In this document: in pieces, positions 1 to 9,432 of the stretch
Position numbering within the stretch: position 1 is the stretch's first letter
Layout: each line of letters begins with the position of its first letter
Translations under genes and position numbers: made by a program
NCBI RefSeq assembly: GCF_012371325.1
Contig: NZ_JAAZQX010000010.1
Coordinates: 1-64,000, forward strand
Length of the DNA stretch: 64,000 bases
Reading direction: 5' to 3'
DNA from: Acinetobacter sp. A2
GTDB taxonomy: Bacteria > Pseudomonadota > Gammaproteobacteria > Pseudomonadales > Moraxellaceae
Notes under the pieces: generated by a model
The model's input: the letters and a program-made list of their open reading frames with translations, nothing else
Databases searched by the model: none
What the model was told of the DNA's origin: nothing

Positions 1-290
1 GCAGCACCAGTGATCATGTTTTTAACATAGTCGGCGTGGCCTGGGCAGTCTACGTGCGCGTAGTGACGAGTTGGAGAATCGTATTCTACGTGAGAAGTAT
101 TAATTGTAATACCACGTGCTTTTTCTTCTGGTGCAGAGTCGATAGCAGCGTAATCTTTCGCTTCACCACCAAACTTACGTGCACATACTGTAGCAATCGC
201 AGCTGTTAAAGTTGTTTTACCATGGTCAACGTGACCGATTGTGCCCACGTTAACGTGTGGCTTATTACGTTCGAACTTAGCCTTAGCCAT
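1..290 (-). CDS. tuf: Elongation factor Tu, N-terminal part (runs off the left edge)
   Basis: EF-Tu is the GTPase that delivers aminoacyl-tRNA to the ribosomal A site. The visible 96 residues begin [20 protein letters not shown] and contain the P-loop GHVDHGKTT, the switch I region ([13 protein letters not shown]) and the DxxG motif DCPGHADY. The C-terminal two domains lie outside the window. The start is the ATG ending at 290, which gives the standard EF-Tu N-terminus. It is the last gene of the str operon, 94 bp after fusA. Identification is certain from the motifs. Confidence 0.98.
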   Translation of the reverse strand, partial: MAKAKFERNKPHVNVGTIGHVDHGKTTLTAAIATVCARKFGGEAKDYAAIDSAPEEKARGITINTSHVEYDSPTRHYAHVDCPGHADYVKNMITGA

Positions 291-384
291 GAGATCTTCC
301 TTTTTAAAACAACTCATGGAGGATCACTCCATGAGCATTAGGTTTTTAACTATGAATTAGTTTGCGCTTATAGTAATCGAAAGA

Positions 385-2520
385 TTACTCGTCGTCACCT
401 TTTTTACCACCAGACTGGAATTTAGCAATGATGCCATCTGCCACGTTACGTGGAGTTTCAGCATATTTAGCAAATTCCATAGAGTAAGTCGCACGACCTT
501 GAGACATAGAACGCATGTGTGTTGCGTAACCAAACATCTCTGCAAGTGGAACTTCAGCACGAATTGCTTTAGTACCGCCAGGTAAGTCGTCCATACCTTG
601 AACCATACCACGACGACGGTTTAAGTCACCCATGATATCGCCCATGTAGTCTTCTGGAGTTTCTACTTCAACTTTCATGATTGGTTCAAGAAGGATAGGA
701 TCTGCTTTCATGAAACCATCACGGAATGCGTAAGAACCTGCCATTTTGAACGATAATTCGTCAGAGTCGACATCGTGGTAAGAACCGTCGAACAATGTAG
801 CTTTAATGCCTACAACTGGGTAACCAGCCAAGACACCATTCTTCATACGTTCTTGAATACCTTTGTCAACCGCACCGAAGAATTCTTTAGGTACTACACC
901 ACCTACAACTTCTTCAGCGAATTCGTAATCTTTACCAGCTTCAGGATCAAGCGGCTCTAAACGTACGAATACGTGACCGAATTTACCTTTACCACCAGTT
1001 TGACGAACGAACTTACCTTCTTGTTCGATAGACTTTTTGATCGTTTCACGGTAAGCAACCATTGGTTTACCAATGTTCGCTTCAACGTTGAATTCACGCT
1101 TCATACGGTCAACGATGATGTCAAGGTGAAGCTCACCCATACCCGCAATAATCGTTTGGCCAGATTCTTCGTCTGTACGTACGCGGAATGAAGGGTCTTC
1201 TTTCGCCAAGCGACCTAAAGCTACTGACATTTTTTCTTGGTCAGCTTTAGTCTTAGGTTCAACAGCCAATGCAATTACTGGCTCTGGGAATTCCATACGC
1301 TCTAGTGTAATCACTGCGTTTTCGTCACACAATGTATCACCAGTCGTTGTATCTTTAAGACCTACACACGCTGCGATATCACCCGCACGAATTTCTTCGA
1401 TGTCGTGACGGTCATTTGCGTGCATCTGTACGATACGACCAATACGCTCACGCTTCATTTTCACTGGGTTATAAACCGGGCTACCCGCTTTAAGAACACC
1501 TGAGTAAACACGTACGAACGTTAAGTTACCAACGAATTTGTCGTTCATGATTTTGAACGCTAACGCAGCAAACGGAGCTTCATCAGACGCTTCACGAGAA
1601 TCTTCAGTTTCGTCTTTGTCGTCTAAGATACCTTTAATTGCTTCAACGTCAGTTGGTGCGGGTAAGAATTCAATTACTGCGTCCAACATACGTTGAACAC
1701 CTTTGTTTTTGAATGCTGAACCACACATTGCAGGTTGAATTTCACCCGCTAATGTACGTTGACGTAAACCAGCAATGATTTCTTCTTTAGAAAGTTCACC
1801 ATTTTCTAGGTACTTGTCCATGAGTTCTTCTGATGCTTCAGCAGCAGCTTCAACCATGTTAGTACGCCATTCTTCAGCAGTTGCTTGAAGATCAGCTGGA
1901 ATCTCGCCGTATTCAAACTTCATACCTTGAGAAGCTTCATCCCAGATGATTGACTTCATTTCGATTAAGTCAATAACACCTGTAAATGTGTCTTCTGCGC
2001 CCACTGGAACAACGATAGGCACTGGGTTAGCACCCAAACGTGTCTTCATTTGTTCAACTACGCGGAAGAAGTTTGCACCAGTACGGTCCATTTTGTTAAC
2101 GAACGCTAAACGAGGTACTTTATATTTGTTTGCTTGACGCCATACAGTTTCAGACTGAGGTTGTACACCACCTACAGCACAGTAAACCATACATGCACCG
2201 TCAAGAACACGCATAGAACGCTCAACTTCGATTGTGAAGTCAACGTGTCCTGGGGTGTCAATTACGTTAATACGGTGTTGGTCAAATTGGTTAGCCATAC
2301 CTTTCCAGAAGCATGTTACAGCTGCTGAGGTAATAGTAATACCACGTTCTTGCTCTTGTTCCATCCAGTCAGTTGTTGCTGAACCTTCGTGAGTTTCACC
2401 AAGTTTGTGACTTTCACCTGTATAGAACAAAATACGTTCTGAAGTTGTTGTTTTACCCGCATCGATGTGCGCAGAGATACCAATGTTACGGTAACGAGAA
2501 ATTGGGGTTTGACGTGCCAT
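385..2520 (-). CDS. fusA: Elongation factor G
   Basis: Translocation GTPase that moves tRNA and mRNA through the ribosome and works with RRF in recycling. The 711 residues match the usual EF-G length. The G domain carries [15 protein letters not shown] (P-loop), DTPGHVDFT (G3) and NKMDRTGA (G4), followed by the EF-G domain II to V layout, with [12 protein letters not shown] in domain IV. A longer frame starting MLEI at 2532 is open, but [15 protein letters not shown] at 2520 is the conserved N-terminus. It sits between rpsG (131 bp upstream) and tuf in the str operon. Confidence 0.98.
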   Translation of the reverse strand: MARQTPISRYRNIGISAHIDAGKTTTSERILFYTGESHKLGETHEGSATTDWMEQEQERGITITSAAVTCFWKGMANQFDQHRINVIDTPGHVDFTIEVERSMRVLDGACMVYCAVGGVQPQSETVWRQANKYKVPRLAFVNKMDRTGANFFRVVEQMKTRLGANPVPIVVPVGAEDTFTGVIDLIEMKSIIWDEASQGMKFEYGEIPADLQATAEEWRTNMVEAAAEASEELMDKYLENGELSKEEIIAGLRQRTLAGEIQPAMCGSAFKNKGVQRMLDAVIEFLPAPTDVEAIKGILDDKDETEDSREASDEAPFAALAFKIMNDKFVGNLTFVRVYSGVLKAGSPVYNPVKMKRERIGRIVQMHANDRHDIEEIRAGDIAACVGLKDTTTGDTLCDENAVITLERMEFPEPVIALAVEPKTKADQEKMSVALGRLAKEDPSFRVRTDEESGQTIIAGMGELHLDIIVDRMKREFNVEANIGKPMVAYRETIKKSIEQEGKFVRQTGGKGKFGHVFVRLEPLDPEAGKDYEFAEEVVGGVVPKEFFGAVDKGIQERMKNGVLAGYPVVGIKATLFDGSYHDVDSDELSFKMAGSYAFRDGFMKADPILLEPIMKVEVETPEDYMGDIMGDLNRRRGMVQGMDDLPGGTKAIRAEVPLAEMFGYATHMRSMSQGRATYSMEFAKYAETPRNVADGIIAKFQSGGKKGDDE

Positions 2521-2651
2521 GATTTCTAGCATTCCTAAATTTTGTTGTTTAAAACAGGACGCTTTAAGCTGCTTAGCAACTTAAAGCGATTTGATGACAA
2601 CTCAGTGACAACTGATTCATCACCCTCCTGATTAGGGCCTGTTTTATCCGC

Positions 2652-3122
2652 TTAGAAACGGTAGTGAGAGAAGGCTTTGTTGGCTTCAGCCATACGGTGC
2701 ACATCTTCACGTTTTTTGATCGCTGCGCCTTTACCTTCAGATGCATCAAGCAACTCGCCAGCAAGACGTAACGCCATAGTTTTTTCAGAACGCTTAGCAG
2801 CAGCATCTACCAACCAACGCATCGCTAGAGCAGTACGACGGGATGGGCGTACTTCCATAGGAACTTGATAAGTAGCACCACCAACACGGCGTGCTTTTAC
2901 TTCGACCATTGGACGAACTTTTTCAAGCGTAGCTTCAAAAAATTCAACTGGGTCTACTTTAGATTTTTCTTGAACGCGGTCTAAAGCACCGTAAACGATA
3001 CTTTCAGCAATAGACTTTTTACCATCTTGCATTACGTGGTTCATGAATTTAGCGATTGTTTGGCTGCTGAATTTAGGATCCGGAAGGATTTCACGAGCAG
3101 CGACTACGCGACGTCTTGGCAT
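2652..3122 (-). CDS. rpsG: 30S ribosomal protein S7
   Basis: Primary binding protein of the 16S rRNA 3' major domain. It nucleates assembly of the small-subunit head and lies near the E site. It has 156 residues, beginning [18 protein letters not shown], with the conserved block [18 protein letters not shown] and a C-terminus ending in SHYRF. It is the second gene of the str operon, 177 bp after rpsL. In E. coli S7 represses its own translation by binding the rpsL-rpsG spacer, and the spacer here is structured (see the entry at 3143-3179). Confidence 0.98.
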   Translation of the reverse strand: MPRRRVVAAREILPDPKFSSQTIAKFMNHVMQDGKKSIAESIVYGALDRVQEKSKVDPVEFFEATLEKVRPMVEVKARRVGGATYQVPMEVRPSRRTALAMRWLVDAAAKRSEKTMALRLAGELLDASEGKGAAIKKREDVHRMAEANKAFSHYRF

Positions 3123-3142
3123 TTTAAACTACCTATAAATAT

Positions 3143-3179
3143 GACACTTCAGGGTGATCCAGCCGTAGCACAAAGTGTC
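3143..3179 (-). promoter_or_regulatory. Stem-loop in the rpsL-rpsG spacer, possible S7 autoregulatory element
   Basis: Read on the minus strand, a 7-bp stem GACACTT/AAGTGTC (3173-3179 with 3143-3149) encloses a loop containing CGGCTGGATCACC (3153-3165). Those 13 nt equal the sequence just before the anti-Shine-Dalgarno at the 3' end of bacterial 16S rRNA. The element ends about 20 nt before the rpsG start. In E. coli this spacer binds S7. Whether this particular loop is the S7 site is inference. Confidence 0.45.
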
Positions 3180-3299
3180 GTGTGCATTTCGCTGGCCTTA
3201 CTACACGTCGCTTGAATTTCACAAAATTAAATGCAGAAATCAGACAAGCGAGACGATAAAGGATTGCAGTTCTAAGAACTAAGACTAATCTTTAAAAGA

Positions 3300-3674
3300 T
3301 TATTTCTTAGGACGTTTAGCACCGTATTTAGAACGTGACTGGTTACGATCTTTCACGCCAGCACAGTCTAAAGAACCACGAACGGTATGGTAACGTACAC
3401 CTGGTAAGTCTTTAACACGACCACCACGGATAAGAACAACACTGTGCTCTTGTAGGTTGTGACCTTCACCACCGATGTAGCTAGAAACTTCAAAACCTGA
3501 AGTTAAGCGAACACGGCAAACTTTACGCATTGCTGAGTTAGGTTTTTTAGGTGTAGTTGTGTAAACACGTGTACAAACACCACGACGTTGTGGACAAGCC
3601 TTCAACGCAGGAACTTTTGATTTTTCAACCAAAGTCGTACGACCCTTACGGATCAACTGATTTGTTGTTGCCAT
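3300..3674 (-). CDS. rpsL: 30S ribosomal protein S12
   Basis: Decoding-centre protein and the classical site of streptomycin-resistance mutations. It has 124 residues, [12 protein letters not shown] onward, with the conserved [18 protein letters not shown] and [16 protein letters not shown] segments. The lysine in TTPKKPNS, which is often altered in streptomycin-resistant strains, is present in its wild-type form. It is the first gene of the str operon. A GGGAG Shine-Dalgarno (3684-3688) precedes the ATG, and a promoter and leader hairpin lie just upstream. Confidence 0.98.
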
Positions 3675-3694
3675 GTGGCAATTCTCCCGTTAAT

Positions 3695-3728
3695 AAAAAG
3701 CCCCAAAAACATACTACTTTTTGAGGGC
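3695..3728 (-). promoter_or_regulatory. Terminator-like hairpin at the predicted 5' end of the str mRNA
   Basis: On the minus strand GCCCTCAAAAA (3718-3728) pairs with TTTTTGGGGC (3700-3709), giving about ten pairs with one bulged C and one G-T pair. A T5 run follows (3695-3699). The hairpin begins at the predicted +1 and ends shortly before the rpsL Shine-Dalgarno. It could stop transcription arriving from the upstream EcsC-family gene, attenuate the str operon, or protect the mRNA 5' end. Confidence 0.6.
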
Positions 3729-3733
3729 ATGCA

Positions 3734-3762
3734 ATTGTAAGCGAAGATAGAAAAATGGTCAA
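3734..3762 (-). promoter_or_regulatory. Sigma70-type promoter of the str operon
   Basis: On the minus strand TTGACC (-35, 3757-3762) and TACAAT (-10, 3734-3739) are separated by exactly 17 bp. The predicted +1 is near the G at 3728. It is the only good promoter between the EcsC-family gene and rpsL, so it should drive rpsL-rpsG-fusA-tuf. The prediction comes from matching the consensus only. Confidence 0.75.
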
Positions 3763-3813
3763 TATTTCATAGACAGTTAAAACAGCAACCATTTTCCTAC
3801 TTATCACTTGTTT

Positions 3814-5319
3814 TTATTCAGCTTTTGGTTTTCGTGCAGTGGTACGTGTTCTTGGCTTTTTTGTAACCTTTGTTTCACTCGCTTTTACTGGCTCTGCTTG
3901 TTTTTCTGAAACGGTTTCAGCCACTTGAGTTGAATCCTCTACAGCATCCAAGTCATCTTCTAGTGCATATTCATCTGTTTCTTCAACTGGAATAGCTGTT
4001 TTTTGTGGTGCAACTTCGGCATGTGGTTCCAGCATTTGATCTGCCAATTCTTCTAATCCCTGCTGAATATTTTCATCTACCTGTGTTTCGGTTGCGTCCA
4101 CTTTGTCAGATTTTTTCTGTACTTTGACTTTACGGATGCTTTGATGATCCGTTAGTACTTGTGTGGTCGCATCAGAAGGTTCTGCAGCTTGGTTATTTGT
4201 ATCTAATGACTCATCTAGATCGTCTTGAGCCTTATCTTCACCTTTTAACTGTTCCAATAGTTTAGGCGCAGCCTGTGCAAGTAATTCTAACGACTTTTCA
4301 TAAGCATGAATGGCAGATAAGTTGCTGTCTTTATGTTGAATCAAATAGCTGCGAGCATTGGAGAATACTTGTTGCGCTTTGTGATGTACATCTTCTACCA
4401 ATTTCCAGCTATATATAGCACTGACCGATGCTGTTGCAACAGGCGTAAGTTTATTCAGCATAGAGAACTTAGGTACGCTGTTTAGCCACGGCCATTTGGC
4501 TTCACCCTGTTCATTTAAAAAGTATTTTTTTAGGGATTCATAGTCATTACTTGAACCCAACAGGTTTTGTAATTGGTGTACATCATGCGTTTGCAACATA
4601 TTGGATAGGGTTTTAAGTCCCATCAGCACCGCTTGCTTTTCTGCAATCACACCTAAATCAATTTGTTTGAAAATAAACTGTACGATTTCTTGTTCAGTTT
4701 CTTTATTCAGTTCAAAACCGTAAGCACGACCCACCTGATAGATTGTACGCAACGACATAATGATTGATGCAGGTACATCAATCGTTGAACCAATTACCCC
4801 TGTTGCCCCTGTCAATGCACCTTGCAGGGAGGCAATCCATTTGTTTTGCTCCGCCAGTGCCTGACCAATACGTTTGGAACGATCGACATCTTGTGTCAGT
4901 TCTTCTAAATCACGCACACCCGCCTGATCGAGCACAGCATCGACTGAACTAATGTTAGAACTAAAATTGTTGAGCTGATCAAAAAAGTAATCTGAAATTT
5001 TGTCGGAAAAATCTGGAGAAACAAAACTGGCAACCTGATTAACACGAGTGTAGTGACGACCGAGTAACTGACGTGACACTTGTGGAATATGCTGTCTGAG
5101 CATGTGTTGAGGATTGTCATAATGGTGCGCCTGAAATGGGCTGTAACTACGTGCCTGACCTTCAATAATTTGTCCTGCATTGGAACGTGGCTCCTGCTTG
5201 GTTGCTGTACTTGGTGCAACCTGCTGCAAAACATGCATGCCTGTACTGCTGAGCTTTTTAGCCACTCCAATCGCATTCGAGAAGAATCCGCTTGTTTGTT
5301 TATTATTAGAATCTGACAT
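3814..5319 (-). CDS. EcsC-family protein
   Basis: Function unknown. The 501 residues contain an EcsC-like core at about 140-330, with a central glycine-rich hydrophobic stretch (GALTGATGVIGSTIDVPASIIMSLRTIYQVG). This is followed by a long low-complexity tail from about residue 355 that is rich in Asp, Glu and Gln and ends in a basic segment (KKPRTRTTARKPKAE). No signal peptide is visible. It lies directly upstream of the str operon in the same direction, with 139 bp between them. EcsC was named from a Bacillus locus, but the biochemical role of the domain is not settled. The family call rests on the core pattern. Confidence 0.7.
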   Translation of the reverse strand: MSDSNNKQTSGFFSNAIGVAKKLSSTGMHVLQQVAPSTATKQEPRSNAGQIIEGQARSYSPFQAHHYDNPQHMLRQHIPQVSRQLLGRHYTRVNQVASFVSPDFSDKISDYFFDQLNNFSSNISSVDAVLDQAGVRDLEELTQDVDRSKRIGQALAEQNKWIASLQGALTGATGVIGSTIDVPASIIMSLRTIYQVGRAYGFELNKETEQEIVQFIFKQIDLGVIAEKQAVLMGLKTLSNMLQTHDVHQLQNLLGSSNDYESLKKYFLNEQGEAKWPWLNSVPKFSMLNKLTPVATASVSAIYSWKLVEDVHHKAQQVFSNARSYLIQHKDSNLSAIHAYEKSLELLAQAAPKLLEQLKGEDKAQDDLDESLDTNNQAAEPSDATTQVLTDHQSIRKVKVQKKSDKVDATETQVDENIQQGLEELADQMLEPHAEVAPQKTAIPVEETDEYALEDDLDAVEDSTQVAETVSEKQAEPVKASETKVTKKPRTRTTARKPKAE

Positions 5320-5480
5320 TCTTACTCCTCATTTTTAATTTCTATGATTTATAGGTAAATACTAGGTGTAGTCTAAGTTTATCTCAATATGATTGTGTAT
5401 CTTTTGGTTGGCTTCCTGCATCCATTCTGCTGTGTTTTGGTGGTTTGAACACTGCTGCAAAGTGGCATCATATTTGCCAT

Positions 5481-5497
5481 AAGAATTCAAAATTCTT
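5481..5497. promoter_or_regulatory. Short inverted repeat upstream of the ketoacyl synthase gene
   Basis: AAGAATT and AATTCTT are separated by 3 bp, about 105 bp upstream of the start at 5604, in the 284-bp divergent spacer. It could be an operator, but I cannot name a regulator. Confidence 0.25.
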
Positions 5498-5603
5498 TCT
5501 GTTATTATGAACGCAATTGAAAGACATGAGTCATCCCGTATCAGGCACAGCTGTGCAATTGCGGTGTTCGGCTCAACATTATCACCATATAAGGGATCTG
5601 TAG

Positions 5604-6833
5604 ATGAAACGTGTTGTAATCACCGGCATGGGCATTAACTCGTGCATTGGTAATACTTTAGAAGCTGTGACTCATTCTTTACAAAACGGTATTTCTGGAA
5701 CACGTTCCAACCCAACGTATGCTGAACTGAATTTCAAGAGCCATGTAAGTGCAGCTGCTGAACAAAATTTTGACCACATTGACCGTAAATTAAAACGCTT
5801 TATGGGCGTGTGTGCGATGTACGCTTACAACGCTGCAGTCGATGCGATTGAACATGCTGGCTTAAAGCAAGAAGATTTAGCAGGTAACCCACGTTACGGT
5901 ATCGCGGGTGGTTCTGGCGGTAACTCAACTGCATCTGTTGCAGAAATGATCGAGTTACTTGAAGAAAAAGGCGCACGTAAAATTGGTCCTTTCTTCGTAC
6001 CACGTAACATGTCGAACACGATTACAGCTAACTTGGGCGTTGCGTTCAAATTACAAGGGATCGCTCACTCAATTACTAGCGCATGCGCAACTTCTGCAGA
6101 TGCAATTGGTTATGCCTACAACCTAATTCAATTGGGTAAACAAGATTTAATGCTTGCAGGTGGCGGTGAAGAAGATCACTGGTCACAAAGCTTATTGTTT
6201 GATGCGATGGGCGCATTATGTTCTAAATACAATGACACACCTGAAACAGCATCTCGTCCGTATTCTGCAGACCGCGACGGTTTCGTGATTGCTGGTGGTG
6301 GTGGTTTCGTGGTGCTTGAATCACTTGAACACGCTCAAGCGCGTGGTGCAAATATCTTAGCTGAAGTTGTGGCTTATGCTGCCAACTCTGACGGCGCAGA
6401 CATGGTTGCACCAAGCGGTGAAGGTGCAACACGTTGTATCCTCATGGCTTTAGACGAAGCAAAACAACACGGTGTAGAAAAAATTGACTATGTGAACACT
6501 CATGGTACTTCTACCCCTGCGGGCGATGTAACAGAATTAAAAGCCATGGAACGTGCATTTGGCGAAGGTCAAGTTCCTGCACTTAGCTCAACGAAGTCAA
6601 TGACAGGTCACAGCTTGGGCGCCGCTGGTGTTCAAGAAGCAATTTACTCTGTCTTGATGATGCAAAACGACTTTATCGCACCAAACATCAACGTTACTGA
6701 ACTAGATGAAGGCGCAAAACCATTTGATATCGTACTTGAAAAACGTGACACAAAATTGAATACTGTGATGAGTAACAGTTTCGGTTTTGGCGGTGTAAAT
6801 GCCTGCCTTATTTTCAAGAAGTGGGATGAATAA
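5604..6833 (+). CDS. fabB: Beta-ketoacyl-ACP synthase, FabB (KAS I) type
   Basis: Condensing enzyme of fatty-acid synthesis that extends acyl-ACP with malonyl-ACP; KAS I enzymes also serve unsaturated chains. The 409 residues show the complete Cys-His-His set: C161 in TSACATS, H300 in NTHGTSTPAGD and H336 in KSMTGHSLGA, plus the C-terminal glycine loop NSFGFGGVNA. The KAS I assignment over KAS II (FabF) rests on overall similarity, for example the TPAGD segment. AGGGATC lies upstream of the ATG. hemJ follows 17 bp downstream, so the two may be co-transcribed. Confidence 0.88.
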   Translation: MKRVVITGMGINSCIGNTLEAVTHSLQNGISGTRSNPTYAELNFKSHVSAAAEQNFDHIDRKLKRFMGVCAMYAYNAAVDAIEHAGLKQEDLAGNPRYGIAGGSGGNSTASVAEMIELLEEKGARKIGPFFVPRNMSNTITANLGVAFKLQGIAHSITSACATSADAIGYAYNLIQLGKQDLMLAGGGEEDHWSQSLLFDAMGALCSKYNDTPETASRPYSADRDGFVIAGGGGFVVLESLEHAQARGANILAEVVAYAANSDGADMVAPSGEGATRCILMALDEAKQHGVEKIDYVNTHGTSTPAGDVTELKAMERAFGEGQVPALSSTKSMTGHSLGAAGVQEAIYSVLMMQNDFIAPNINVTELDEGAKPFDIVLEKRDTKLNTVMSNSFGFGGVNACLIFKKWDE

Positions 6834-6850
6834 TCTCCATAGGATGATCG

Positions 6851-7303
6851 ATGGATGCACCTTCTGATGCTTTTTTATGGGTAAAAGCATTACATATTAT
6901 TGCTGTGGTTTGTTGGTTCGCTGCATTGTTCTACCTACCACGTTTATATGTTTACCATGCCATGAGTGAAGATACGCTGAGCCATCAGCGTTTCGAAATC
7001 ATGGAGCGCAAGTTGTACCGAGGGATTATGTGGCCATCTATGATTGCCACCCTCATTACGGCACACTTTTTGGTAGATTGGGGTGATGCCACCCGCAATT
7101 ACCACGATGCGTTATGGTTTTACCTGAAAGTTGCATTGGTGGGTTTATTGGTGATTTATCACTTGGTTTGTGGCTACTACCGTCAGAAATTGATTGGTAA
7201 TGCACATTACAAATCACATAAGTTCTGGCGATTCTTCAATGAAATGCCAACAGTTTTGTTACTGGCAATTGTGATTTTAGTGGTGGTTAAGCCGCAATTC
7301 TAA
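6851..7303 (+). CDS. hemJ: Protoporphyrinogen oxidase HemJ
   Basis: Inner-membrane enzyme that oxidises protoporphyrinogen IX to protoporphyrin IX, the penultimate step of haem synthesis. The HemJ family (formerly UPF0093) was characterised in Acinetobacter and cyanobacteria. The 150 residues have four hydrophobic segments (about 10-30, 58-75, 88-106 and 130-146). Conserved motifs include KALHIIAVVCWFAALFYLPRL (first histidine), ERKLYRGIMWPSM and HLVCGYYRQ. The start follows GGATGATCG. It ends just before a pair of palindromes that should terminate transcription. Confidence 0.9.
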   Translation: MDAPSDAFLWVKALHIIAVVCWFAALFYLPRLYVYHAMSEDTLSHQRFEIMERKLYRGIMWPSMIATLITAHFLVDWGDATRNYHDALWFYLKVALVGLLVIYHLVCGYYRQKLIGNAHYKSHKFWRFFNEMPTVLLLAIVILVVVKPQF

Positions 7304-7336
7304 GCGTTAAACCTCAACATCTAGATACGTCCAACT

Positions 7337-7358
7337 TAACTCAATTGCAATTGAGTTA
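7337..7358. repeat. 22-bp perfect palindrome
   Basis: A fully self-complementary 22-mer made of TAACTCAATTG and its reverse complement, 34 bp after hemJ and 4 bp before a classical terminator hairpin. It has no loop, so it fits a protein-binding palindrome or a cruciform better than a terminator. Confidence 0.5.
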
Positions 7359-7361
7359 GAA

Positions 7362-7395
7362 AAAAACCTCAGCTCTATATGAACTGAGGTTTTTT
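7362..7395. terminator. Bidirectional terminator between hemJ and the lipoprotein gene
   Basis: The stem AAAAACCTCAG/CTGAGGTTTTT has an 11-nt loop. It carries a T-run on both strands, placed between two convergent genes. Confidence 0.85.
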
Positions 7396-7408
7396 ATTGA
7401 CTTCAGCC

Positions 7409-7771
7409 TTATTTATTTTTGATAGATTGGATTGCGTGATAAGACTTAAACCCTAAGGCTTCTGCTTGTTTCTGCTGAGATTGAGGAATAGTCACGATGG
7501 CAATTCGTCCATCCGCCCCACCACAGACTTGTGCATACATTCTTCCATCTGAACCCACACGAGCCTGATATACCTGAATCTGTGCCTGCTGCAAACGCTG
7601 GCTAATCTCAGCAACAGTTAAACCAGTGTCAGGCTCACACTGACGATGTTGCAATGAGGTGTACATTTCAATCTGTGCTGCGGACTCTGGAAGTGTGGGT
7701 ATGCTATTCACGCATGCCGTCATCAGTACTGAAACTGCCACAAAAGTAATCGATTGACTGACTCGCTTCAT
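7409..7771 (-). CDS. Small predicted lipoprotein, function unknown
   Basis: The 120 residues have a type II signal sequence ending in the lipobox LMTAC (cysteine near residue 20), so the mature protein should be lipid-anchored in the periplasm or outer membrane. After processing it has two cysteines (in QCEP and VCGG), which may form a disulphide. I do not recognise a named family. The ATG at 7771 is preferred over a GTG one codon upstream because AAGGAGG lies at ideal spacing from it. It is monocistronic and convergent with hemJ. Confidence 0.7.
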   Translation of the reverse strand: MKRVSQSITFVAVSVLMTACVNSIPTLPESAAQIEMYTSLQHRQCEPDTGLTVAEISQRLQQAQIQVYQARVGSDGRMYAQVCGGADGRIAIVTIPQSQQKQAEALGFKSYHAIQSIKNK

Positions 7772-7862
7772 CACAACCTCCTTCTCAATCTGGATATGAA
7801 GATTGAAGCATGATCCTGCCTAAAGCTCTGCGGTAAAAATGCAAACAAATATAGCCCAAAAA

Positions 7863-8519
7863 TTAAGGCAACTCTGCAACTACCGACAAAATTTGTGCAA
7901 AATGCTGAATTCGATATTTTGGAGCAGCTAAATCTAACTCCTGTGCTGAGCCATAGCCATATTCAACTGCGACACAATCTATGCCATTAGCACGTGCGCC
8001 TAAAATATCGTGCTCACGATCTCCAATCATTAAACACTGCTCAGGCTGCAATTGTTCTTGCTGCAAAATATAGTGAATAAGGTCTACTTTATTGGTACGG
8101 TCGCCATTCAACTCGCTACCATATGGATATTCAAAATATTGCAATAAATCAAAATGGTCTAAAATTTGGCGTGCATAAACTTCAGGTTTGGCTGTCGCTA
8201 AAAATAATCGATAGCCCAGTTGTTTTAAACTGGCTAGAGTCGTTGCAACATCCTCAAAGACATGATTTTCAAACAGCCCTGTGGTGGCAAAGCGCTCACG
8301 ATAGCCCAATAAAGCTTGCTCAGCTAAGACATCATGCACATCCACCTCAAGTAATTTCGCCAAAGAGGCTTTGAGTGGCGGCCCAATAATCCAGTCAATA
8401 TTTTCACTTTCTGCAATAGGGTGCCCAACTTTTGCCAAACCATAGCGTGCAGAAGCGGTAATGCCCTCTTTGGGGTCAGTTAAAGTGCCATCTAAATCAA
8501 TTAAAAGGGTGTTAATCAC
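7863..8519 (-). CDS. HAD-superfamily phosphatase (Gph/PGP-like)
   Basis: Soluble phosphatase of the haloacid dehalogenase superfamily, 218 residues. Motif I is DLDGTLTDP at residues 8-16 (Asp nucleophile and general acid), motif II is the TAKPE segment, motif III includes the Lys in TNKVDL, and motif IV is GDREHDILGA. The helical cap between motifs I and II is of the phosphoglycolate phosphatase kind. The substrate cannot be read from the sequence. It is divergent from thiD. Confidence 0.82.
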   Translation of the reverse strand: MINTLLIDLDGTLTDPKEGITASARYGLAKVGHPIAESENIDWIIGPPLKASLAKLLEVDVHDVLAEQALLGYRERFATTGLFENHVFEDVATTLASLKQLGYRLFLATAKPEVYARQILDHFDLLQYFEYPYGSELNGDRTNKVDLIHYILQQEQLQPEQCLMIGDREHDILGARANGIDCVAVEYGYGSAQELDLAAPKYRIQHFAQILSVVAELP

Positions 8520-8589
8520 AATCCATGCCTATCAGTACAAATGACTATCGAGAGTTATTACAAAGTTACCTATACTAACGTAAATATAA

Positions 8590-9375
<786 letters not shown>

Positions 9376-9394
9376 TTTTAAGGCAGAGATATTT

Positions 9395-9424
9395 AAGCCC
9401 TGAGCATATATCAGGGCTTTTTAT
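9395..9424 (+). terminator. thiD terminator
   Basis: The stem AAGCCCTGA/TCAGGGCTT has a 7-nt loop and is followed by a T-run. It lies 20 bp after the thiD stop. Confidence 0.85.
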
Positions 9425-9432
9425 TTCAATTC

